From the NCBI RefSeq assembly GCF_001941865.1, contig NZ_CP016162.1, positions 3,595,501 through 3,659,500 of the forward strand: a stretch of DNA of 64,000 bases. The letters run 5' to 3'. Made by a program: the position numbers and the translations under genes. This stretch comes from Pseudomonas alcaliphila JAB1 (lineage in GTDB: Bacteria; Pseudomonadota; Gammaproteobacteria; Pseudomonadales; Pseudomonadaceae). Below, piece after piece: positions 57,880 to 64,000 of the stretch (position 1 is its first letter; the number at the start of each line of letters is the position of its first letter). A model generated the notes under the pieces. The model was not told where the DNA came from, did no database searches, and saw only the letters and a list, made by a program, of their open reading frames with translations.

Positions 57880-57973
57880 CCCGGATAACCGTAAGCGCTC
57901 CACAAACCCCATCTTCAAATGATCCGCAGGCCAGTCAATGCTGTGCTCCGATTTCTTTCTGGAGCCAGCCACC

Positions 57974-58333
57974 ATGATGCGCCCCGACGCTAAAGTTGAA
58001 AAAGTCTACCTCTACCCCAAGCCGGTGGATTTCCGCAAATCCATTGACGGCCTGGCCGCTCTGGTCGAGCTGGATATCAAGGTGGCGGTCTTCGACCCCG
58101 TGCTGTTCGTCTTCCTCAATCGCGCGCGCAATCGCGTGAAGATTTTGTATTGGGAGCGCAACGGCTTCTGCCTGTGGCTCAAGCGCTTGGAGGCTGAGCG
58201 CTTCAAGTCGCATCCGCAGCCTGGCGACGATGCGATCGTGCTGACGGCCCAGGAGCTGAACTGGTTGCTGGACGGTATCGACCTGTGGCGCAACCGGCCG
58301 CATCAGGTGTTGACCCCGCGATTCGTGGCCTAA
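57974..58333 (+). CDS. tnpB: IS66 accessory protein TnpB
   Basis: A 119-residue IS66 Orf2 protein with the family pattern YLYPKPVDFRKSIDGLAALV and VFVFLNRARNRVKILYWERN. Start ATG 57974, preceded by a GGAGCCAGCCACC stretch. It is needed with TnpC for transposition in studied IS66 elements; the exact role is unknown. It ends 18 nt before tnpC. Confidence 0.93.
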   Translation: MMRPDAKVEKVYLYPKPVDFRKSIDGLAALVELDIKVAVFDPVLFVFLNRARNRVKILYWERNGFCLWLKRLEAERFKSHPQPGDDAIVLTAQELNWLLDGIDLWRNRPHQVLTPRFVA

Positions 58334-58351
58334 ACCGGTATAATCCACGGC

Positions 58352-59896
58352 ATGATTTCCATGCCCGAAACCCTTCCTGACGACCCGATTTTGCTCAAGC
58401 AGTTGCTGCTGTCGGCGAGCGTGCAGATGTCAGAAAAGGACGGTCAGATCGAGCGGTTGCGTGAACAAAATGCGCTGCTGATCCAGCGCCTATTTGGCCG
58501 TAAATCCGAGCAGAGCAGCGACCCGGACTCACCGCAGTTGGAGATCTTCAACGAAGCGGAAAGCCTGGCCGAAGCGACGCCTGAAGCACCGGTCGATGCG
58601 GTCGAGGAAGACGCCGGCGCACCGACCAAGCGCCGGGGCAAGCGCACGCCGCTGCCGGCCGAGTTGCCGCGGTTGGTGGTCACCCATGAGCTGCCAGAGC
58701 ATGAACTGACCTGCGCCTGCGGTTGCCGCAAGCAGGTCATTGGCGAGGAAACCAGCGAGCAACTGGACATCATCCCGATGCAAATCCGGGTGATCCGGCA
58801 CGTTCGCAAGACCTACGCCTGCCAGGGCTGCGAAACCGCCCCGGTGACCGCCGACAAGCCGGCCCAACTGCTCGAGAAAAGCCTGGCCAGCCCCAGCGTG
58901 CTGGCCATGCTGCTGACCAGCAAATATGCCGATGGCCTGCCGCTGTATCGCTTCGAGAAAGTGCTCAGCCGTCACGGTATCGACATCCCCCGGCAGACCC
59001 TGGCGCGTTGGGTGATCCGCTGCGGCGAGCAGTTGCAGCCTGTGCTCAACCTGATGCGCGACACGCTGCTGGACAGCCCCGTGATCCACTGCGACGAAAC
59101 CCGCGTGCAGGTGCTCAAAGAGCCGGAGCGCGACCCGAGCAGCCAATCCTGGATGTGGGTGCAGACCGGCGGCCCACCAGACAAGCCGGTGATCCTCTTC
59201 GACTACACAACCAGCCGTGCGCAGGAGGTGCCACTGCGCCTGCTCGATGGTTATCGTGGCTACCTGATGACCGATGATTACGCCGGCTACAACGCCGTGG
59301 CCGCACAGGACGGTATCGAACGTCTGGCCTGCTGGGCGCATGCGCGCCGTAAATTTATCGAGGCGCAAAAGGTGCAACCCAAGGGTAAAACCGGGCGTGC
59401 CGACATCGCACTGGGGCTGATCAACAAGCTCTACGGCATCGAGCGCGAACTCAAGGATGCCAGCGATGAGCAGCGTCACCGGGGCCGCCAACAGCACAGC
59501 CAGCCACTCCTTGAGCAGCTCAAGACCTGGCTGGAGAAAACCCAGCCCCAGGTTACGGCGCAGAATGCCTTGGGCAAGGCACTGAGCTACCTGGCCCGCA
59601 ACTGGAGCCGACTCGAACGCTACATCGAGGCTGGCCACCTGCCGATCGACAACAACGCCGCCGAGCGCGCGATCCGGCCCTTCGTCATCGGCCGCAAGAA
59701 CTGGCTGTTCAGCGACACGCCCAAGGGCGCGACCGCCAGCGCCCAACTCTATAGCCTGGTGGAAACCGCCAAGGCCAACGGCCAGGAACCCTACGCCTGG
59801 CTGCGCTATGTCCTCGAACGCCTGCCGCAGGCCAATAGCGTCGAGGATTACAACGCGCTGTTGCCATGGAACTGCCCGCCCGCGATGCCACTGTAG
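58352..59896 (+). CDS. tnpC: IS66 transposase TnpC
   Basis: A 514-residue IS66 transposase: an N-terminal coiled coil ([20 protein letters not shown]), a zinc-finger-like Cys cluster ([10 protein letters not shown] ... YACQGC) and the DDE core. The DDE residues lie in [12 protein letters not shown] (Asp), [11 protein letters not shown] (Asp) and [20 protein letters not shown] (Glu). The reading frame is complete and probably functional. Confidence 0.95.
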   Translation: MISMPETLPDDPILLKQLLLSASVQMSEKDGQIERLREQNALLIQRLFGRKSEQSSDPDSPQLEIFNEAESLAEATPEAPVDAVEEDAGAPTKRRGKRTPLPAELPRLVVTHELPEHELTCACGCRKQVIGEETSEQLDIIPMQIRVIRHVRKTYACQGCETAPVTADKPAQLLEKSLASPSVLAMLLTSKYADGLPLYRFEKVLSRHGIDIPRQTLARWVIRCGEQLQPVLNLMRDTLLDSPVIHCDETRVQVLKEPERDPSSQSWMWVQTGGPPDKPVILFDYTTSRAQEVPLRLLDGYRGYLMTDDYAGYNAVAAQDGIERLACWAHARRKFIEAQKVQPKGKTGRADIALGLINKLYGIERELKDASDEQRHRGRQQHSQPLLEQLKTWLEKTQPQVTAQNALGKALSYLARNWSRLERYIEAGHLPIDNNAAERAIRPFVIGRKNWLFSDTPKGATASAQLYSLVETAKANGQEPYAWLRYVLERLPQANSVEDYNALLPWNCPPAMPL

Positions 59897-59950
59897 GCAT
59901 CAACCCCGCTTATTGAGAGGCGGGGTTTGTGGAGCGCTTACGGATAACCG

Positions 59951-60035
59951 CTGATGGTGGATGAAAAGAGCGTCATCCACCCTATAGGACGTGGGATTCA
60001 ACCTGTAGGGTGGACAACGCGAAGCTTGTCCACTT
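59951..60035. repeat. REP-like fragments, GTAGGGTGGA family
   Basis: GGTGGATGAAAAGAG ... TCATCCACCCTATAGG and GTAGGGTGGACAACGCG ... GCTTGTCCAC lie between the IS66 and IS4 elements; related to 47762-47826. Confidence 0.6.
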
Positions 60036-60040
60036 GAATT

Positions 60041-60067
60041 GATCGTTCCCACGCTCCGCGTCACTAG
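60041..60067. repeat. Left arm of a long palindrome around the IS4 element
   Basis: GATCGTTCCCACGCTCCGCG followed by TCACTAG. The exact complement lies at 61344-61370. Joined at one CTAG the two arms make a perfect 50-bp palindrome. Confidence 0.8.
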
Positions 60068-61343
60068 TGTCCGGTAAAAAACGCGGGGAGGCTCCAGCCC
60101 CCCCGCTGCCGTAGGCCATTGGTTGATAATCGTATTTCAAGACTCGATTTGAGTGGTCTGAAATGTTTTCGCCAATTCGCCTTTCCCACCTCCTGAAATT
60201 CATTCCAAGAGCGGCCTTTAACGCCGCGGTCAAGCAGGCTCAGGCTGACCGATATGCCAAGAAGGTCAGCTCATGGGATCTGTTGGTTACGCTGCTTCTC
60301 GGGCAGTTGACTCAGGCTAGAAGCCTGCGCTCGCTCGCGGTGACGTCGCAGTCATTGCAACCCCATAGCTACCATCTCAATGCCAACAGCCTGAGTCGTT
60401 CGACGCTCAGCGATGCCTTGCAAAAGCGCTCGTGCGAACCGTTGAAAGCGGTATGCCAGTTGCTGCTGGCCCAGGTTGGACGTAAGCAGAGACGCTCGAT
60501 GGCGCCGATGATCAGCTTGATCGACTCGACCTGCATTACCTTACGCGGCCCTAGGTTCGATGACTGGACTCTTGCCACCAAGACGCGGATCACTCAAGGG
60601 CTAAAGATCCATGTCGGGCTGGATGCTCAGCAGCTCGCACCGACTTACGTGAATGTCACACCCGCCAACATCAACGACCTGAGCGATGCGCTGCAAATGC
60701 CTATCGAGTCGGGAGTTACCTACGTGTTCGACAAGGGCTACTGCGACTACAACTGGTGGCACCACATCGATCAGGCGGGTTCGATCTTTGTCACCCGGCT
60801 GAAGAAAAATGCCAATGTGGCGTGTATCGGAACGCTGTCAGCACCTGAACTCGATATTGAGTCTGACGAAGTGATTCGCTTCAACAAGAAAATTCTCAAT
60901 ACCAAACGTCCCAATCACTACTTCGGGCAGGACGTGCGTCGTATCCGGATCAGCCGTGACAGCGACAAATCCGACCTGATCCTGGTCACCAATGACTTCA
61001 AACGCAGCGCTCAGGAAATCGCTGCACTCTACAAGCAGCGCTGGCAAATCGAACTGTTCTTCAAATGGATCAAGCAGCATCTGAAGCTAAAACACTACTT
61101 CGGCTGTTCGGAAAATGCCGTGCGCCTGCAGATCTACAGTGCTCTGCTTGCGTTTCTCTTGCTGCATGCTTACCGGCGGCAATCAGGTGCTGCCGGTAGC
61201 ATTTACGAGTTCGCCACTCACCTTGCATACAGCCTATTCGAGCGGCCTGCAGCAATGCTCAAAGCCGATGAGCGAAGGCGTAACCAAGCGCAATGCAGGA
61301 TTGCTATGGGAAGCCTTCAGCTATGAGCAATTTTCCCCGGACA
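60068..61343 (+). mobile_element. IS4-family insertion sequence
   Basis: Ends TGTCCGG at 60068 and, reversed, CCGGACA at 61343, each with A-rich inner sequence. CTAG lies outside each end. The inverted repeat continues outward for another 23 bp on both sides, so the element is either 1276 bp in a palindromic target or a longer element with extended terminal repeats. It carries one DDE transposase. Confidence 0.8.
60163..61326 (+). CDS. IS4-family transposase
   Basis: A 387-residue DDE transposase. The catalytic region includes MISLIDSTCITLRG (first Asp), TYVFDKGYCDYNWW (second Asp) and the YREK-like YKQRWQIELFFKWIKQHLKL (Glu) typical of IS4. The N-terminal segment (LSHLLKFIPRAAFNAAVKQA) matches the usual IS4 leader domain. 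The frame is intact. A DUF1289 gene begins beyond the right end. Confidence 0.94.
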   Translation: MFSPIRLSHLLKFIPRAAFNAAVKQAQADRYAKKVSSWDLLVTLLLGQLTQARSLRSLAVTSQSLQPHSYHLNANSLSRSTLSDALQKRSCEPLKAVCQLLLAQVGRKQRRSMAPMISLIDSTCITLRGPRFDDWTLATKTRITQGLKIHVGLDAQQLAPTYVNVTPANINDLSDALQMPIESGVTYVFDKGYCDYNWWHHIDQAGSIFVTRLKKNANVACIGTLSAPELDIESDEVIRFNKKILNTKRPNHYFGQDVRRIRISRDSDKSDLILVTNDFKRSAQEIAALYKQRWQIELFFKWIKQHLKLKHYFGCSENAVRLQIYSALLAFLLLHAYRRQSGAAGSIYEFATHLAYSLFERPAAMLKADERRRNQAQCRIAMGSLQL

Positions 61344-61378
61344 CTAGTGACGCGGAGCGTGGGAACGATCATTGATCG

Positions 61379-61567
61379 CTAGCTTTTGCCCTTCTTCTTG
61401 GCAATCGCCTTCATCCGCGCCGCGGCCTTCTGCACGGTAGCCATCTTCTCGGGCCGTTTCATGCCCCGCCATTTGCGGATTTCCTCACGCGTGCGCCCGC
61501 AACTGACGCACAGCTCGCTGTTGAGCTGACACAGCGACACGCAGGGATTCTCAATGTCCTTGGCCAC
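61379..61567 (-). CDS. DUF1289 family protein
   Basis: A 62-residue protein with the DUF1289 pattern: NPCVSLCQLNSELCVSCGRT (four cysteines, possible metal or Fe-S site) followed by RTREEIRKWRGM. Function unknown; small proteins of this family are common in proteobacteria. Its start lies 17 nt inside the end of the upstream gene, so the two are likely co-translated. The IS4 element ends about 30 bp after its stop. Confidence 0.85.
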   Translation of the reverse strand: MAKDIENPCVSLCQLNSELCVSCGRTREEIRKWRGMKRPEKMATVQKAAARMKAIAKKKGKS

Positions 61568-61886
61568 GCTTGCCCCCCGCCGGCTGCTCGACCGAAAACG
61601 CCACGTGTTCAGCGATGCTGGAAACGCTGATGCCCACCTCTTCGAAAGCGGCCTGCGTCAGCGCCAGCATTCGCGCCTTGTCCGGGCTGGTGAGTGCGCG
61701 CGCCCTGCTCGCCTCGCTGTCGAACATCCAGGTCACACGCAGGCTCTGCGGAAAACGCTCGTAGTCCACGTCATGGGTCAGCCACTGGAAGCCGACGATT
61801 TCGCTTTTCGCCGTTTCACAGGCAAGGGTCAGGGTGCGGATCAGCTCGCGCTCGATGCCTGAGTGTTTTCGTTTCGGCGATGGCAT
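61551..61886 (-). CDS. Conserved hypothetical protein
   Basis: A 111-residue soluble protein starting MPSPKRKHSGIERELIRTLT. The pattern GFQWLTHDVDYERFPQSLRV followed by VTWMFDS suggests an alpha/beta fold of a small gamma-proteobacterial family, but I do not recognise a function. It overlaps the DUF1289 gene by 17 nt. No signal peptide or membrane segment. The 227 bp between its start and the diguanylate cyclase gene hold nothing recognisable. Confidence 0.65.
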   Translation of the reverse strand: MPSPKRKHSGIERELIRTLTLACETAKSEIVGFQWLTHDVDYERFPQSLRVTWMFDSEASRARALTSPDKARMLALTQAAFEEVGISVSSIAEHVAFSVEQPAGGKRGQGH

Positions 61887-62113
61887 AAGGCGCGTCCGGG
61901 TCGGCGTTCAGGGCGCGCCATGTTACCCGAGACGCGCCAAGCCCGGTTGCAGCACTGGAGTTGCTCAAGCCGCAGGTAAAGCGCCCAACGCCGATGTTGC
62001 TCGACCGTCAGCCCTTGGAAAATCATCACTACCCCTTAAACTCTGCTCCCCAAAGACCGCCGGTGTGATGCCCACCGCGCGCTCGTCATCGATCCATACA
62101 GGCCCTGCAGAAC

Positions 62114-63286
62114 ATGGCGTTCGACGCCCCCACCATGTTGACCCTCACCGTCGCCCTCGCCGTGGCCGCTGCGCTGTATCTGGCGGTGGAGTGGCGCAAC
62201 GTAAGGGAGTCGCCCTTGCTGTTCTGGAGTGCGGGCTTCGCGACCATCGCCATCGGCTCGACCCTTGCCCTGCTGCGCGGCAGCGGCCTGATCCTGATCG
62301 GTATCTGGTTCGCCAATGGCCTGCTGGTCACGGCCCACTGGTTGTTCCTGCTAGGCGTTGCACGCTTCACCGAGGCGCGCTTCTCGCGAGCCTGGTACCT
62401 GATCTTCGTCGCCTGGCTGGCGATGCTGCTCCTGCCGGAGGGACCGCTGTGGTCCCGAGTCATGCTGTTCACCAACTCGATGCTGGTCGCCCTGGTCACC
62501 CTCAAGGCCAGTGCCCTGCTGCGACCTCATGGCAGGTCATTGAGCGTGGGCGCCGTTCAGTTGCGCTATGTATTGCTGATGCATGGCCTGTTCTATGCGG
62601 CCAAGGCAATGACCGCCGTGATTCCCGGCACGCTGATAGACCTGAGCGCCTTTCGTGGTTTGATCATCCAAGTGTCGCTGGTGGAAGGTGCCATGGCCCT
62701 GATGCTGATTGCCCTGTCGATGACCGGCACCGTACGTTGGCGCCGCGAGAAACGCATCGAGCGCCTGGCCGCTCGCGATCCGCTGACCGCGCTGTACAAC
62801 CGCCGCGCGCTGGAAGCGAGAGCCGGCAACCTGCTGAAGGAAACCTCGCCGGCTCGCCCTGGCGCGCTGCTGCTGATCGATATCGACAACTTCAAGCAGG
62901 CCAACGATCTCCACGGCCACCTTGCGGGGGACCGCCTGCTGATCGCCCTCGGCGAGATGCTGCGCGCGCTGCTGCCGGAGCGCGCGCTCACCGCTCGCCT
63001 GGGCGGCGACGAGTTCGTCATCCTGATGGGCGATGCGTCGACTGAGCGCGTCGTGGCCCTGGGCGATACGCTGCGCCAACGCTTCAATCACATGGCATCG
63101 CAGGCTTTCACCACACCGCAGGCCGTCACCCTGAGTATCGGCGCCACGCTGTTCGACCGACCACCGGCCAGCCTGGCAGCACTGATCGAACAAGGCGACG
63201 CCGCGCTCTATCAGTCCAAGCGCGGCGGCCGCAACAGCACGCGGGTGGATGACCGCACAGGTGGCGAGTCGCGGCCGACCGGATAG
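62114..63286 (+). CDS. Membrane-bound diguanylate cyclase (GGDEF)
   Basis: A 390-residue protein with seven or so N-terminal membrane helices (about 5-205; e.g. MLTLTVALAVAAALYLAV and GIWFANGLLVTAHWLFLLGV). A C-terminal GGDEF domain follows (about 215-375), with LLIDIDNFKQANDLHGHLAGD and an intact active site RLGGDEFVILMG. The RxxD inhibitory site expected five residues before GGDEF is absent (PERA there), so product inhibition should be weak. It makes cyclic-di-GMP; the membrane part is an unidentified sensor. No clear ribosome binding site precedes ATG 62114; an internal ATG at 62135 is possible. Confidence 0.9.
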   Translation: MAFDAPTMLTLTVALAVAAALYLAVEWRNVRESPLLFWSAGFATIAIGSTLALLRGSGLILIGIWFANGLLVTAHWLFLLGVARFTEARFSRAWYLIFVAWLAMLLLPEGPLWSRVMLFTNSMLVALVTLKASALLRPHGRSLSVGAVQLRYVLLMHGLFYAAKAMTAVIPGTLIDLSAFRGLIIQVSLVEGAMALMLIALSMTGTVRWRREKRIERLAARDPLTALYNRRALEARAGNLLKETSPARPGALLLIDIDNFKQANDLHGHLAGDRLLIALGEMLRALLPERALTARLGGDEFVILMGDASTERVVALGDTLRQRFNHMASQAFTTPQAVTLSIGATLFDRPPASLAALIEQGDAALYQSKRGGRNSTRVDDRTGGESRPTG

Positions 63287-63395
63287 CGGCAACAACACCC
63301 AGCAGCACCGAACTGTAAGCCGGAGACGGATCATGCGCGCAGCCTGCGGGTTACAATCCACGGCCCACGCATTCTCCAGCGGAACCCATATACCG

Positions 63396-64000
63396 ATGTT
63401 CACCCTTGCCCACCTCAGCAGCCCGCCGCCCGAGTCCCTGAAGAGCCAGGTGCAGCAGATGGTGGTTGACTACTTCGCCGATGTCAGCGCGGTACCGCTG
63501 CTGCCAAGCAATCCGCTGTATCAGCTGTACCAGTACGTGATCGGCTATGAGCTGCATCTGCACCTGCAGACCATGAACGGCGAGGCCGAAGGCCCCGTGC
63601 AGTTGCTACTGGCGCTGGACGATGAAGACCCGGCCCGCGTGCTGGGGTTTGCCCTGTATCTGCCGAGCCCGGACGATGCTGCCGCCTGCACCCTCGCCTA
63701 TCTGGCGGTAGATGCCGCACACCGCCGTAAGGGCATCGGCCGCGCACTGCTGCAGCGCGTGCTAGCGCATCGTCCGCACCTGGAGCTGGCCTGCGTGGCA
63801 GACAAGGTGCCGCAGTTCGAGGCCCTGGGCTTGCACGTGCTGGCCGCTCAAGGTGCGCTGGTGGTGATGAACAGTCGCGACTACCGTTCCAGCGGCATGG
63901 TCGCGGTCGCCGACCTGGCGCCGGTGTTTGCCTCCACCGAGGTCAGGCAGATTCACGCTTACCTGCTCAAGCAGCACGGCCAGCGCGCCATGCAACAGGC
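63396..64000 (+). CDS. GNAT-family acetyltransferase, C-terminally cut by the window
   Basis: An open frame starting MFTLAHLSSPPPESLKSQVQ runs off the right edge after about 200 codons. The GNAT core is clear: LGFALYLPSP, then LAYLAVDAAHRRKGIGRALL (acetyl-CoA binding R/Q-x-x-G-x-G/A pattern, about 108-127), and FEALGLHVLAAQGALVVM. The first 75 residues are an extra N-terminal segment. Substrate unknown. Confidence 0.8.
   Translation, partial: MFTLAHLSSPPPESLKSQVQQMVVDYFADVSAVPLLPSNPLYQLYQYVIGYELHLHLQTMNGEAEGPVQLLLALDDEDPARVLGFALYLPSPDDAAACTLAYLAVDAAHRRKGIGRALLQRVLAHRPHLELACVADKVPQFEALGLHVLAAQGALVVMNSRDYRSSGMVAVADLAPVFASTEVRQIHAYLLKQHGQRAMQQ

Larger units (their letters stand above)
57891..59941 (+). 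mobile_element. IS66-family insertion sequence, 2051 bp
   Basis: Perfect 20-bp terminal inverted repeats (GTAAGCGCTCCACAAACCCC at 57891-57910 and its complement at 59922-59941). The element is flanked by the 8-bp direct repeat GGATAACC (57883-57890 and 59942-59949), the usual IS66 target duplication. It carries tnpB and tnpC but has no room for tnpA. Confidence 0.96.

Overview
The window is GC-rich chromosomal DNA of a Pseudomonas. Gene content and order match that genus: phhR/phhA-phhB-phhC beside an itaconate-catabolism cluster, hexR divergent from zwf-pgl-eda, and a two-component system next to nrdA-nrdB. A fused glucosylglycerol-phosphate phosphatase/synthase and a maltotetraose-forming amylase point to the P. 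mendocina/oleovorans/stutzeri side of the genus. This placement is from memory of gene families; no search was run.

Region 1 (1-13.1 kb): an itaconate cluster (MmgE/PrpD fragment, acyl-CoA dehydrogenase, itaconyl-CoA hydratase, LysR regulator), a TadA-like deaminase, then the phenylalanine hydroxylase system. phhR is divergent from phhA-phhB-phhC. A YcaD-like MFS carrier and the glucosylglycerol enzyme follow. Two MITE-like elements and a 113-bp tandem repeat sit between genes.

Region 2 (13.1-37 kb): a maltodextrin/starch island. It encodes the importer MalE-MalF-MalG-MalK, the activator MalT, an intracellular alpha-glucosidase, a periplasmic MalS-type amylase, a secreted maltotetraohydrolase with a starch-binding domain, maltoporin LamB, MalM and a second solitary MalE-like protein. 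The inferred flow is: starch to maltotetraose outside the cell, entry by LamB, trimming by MalS, import by MalEFGK and hydrolysis by the glucosidase. An IS110 element separates the glucosidase gene from malK and an IS3 element lies between malT and the glucosidase promoter. Shared GGGAGGATG boxes mark three intergenic regions. A REP-associated tyrosine transposase sits among its likely GTAG-hairpin substrates.

Region 3 (37-48 kb): a chemoreceptor, an aldo/keto reductase, the Entner-Doudoroff genes eda-pgl-zwf with hexR and a HexR operator, a BASS-family transporter, a guanidinium exporter under a guanidine-II riboswitch, and an MFS-acyltransferase fusion.

Region 4 (48-64 kb): a phosphopantetheinyl transferase, a two-component system, and class Ia ribonucleotide reductase with NrdR, DnaA and LexA-like sites. 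Then come an AT-rich orphan gene, a precisely bounded IS66 and IS4 pair, a DUF1289 protein, a diguanylate cyclase and a partial acetyltransferase.

Three themes cut across the window: Hfq/Crc-type AAnAAnAA motifs at sugar and phenylalanine catabolic genes, many REP families, and two possible small RNAs. No tRNA, rRNA, CRISPR array or prophage was seen.
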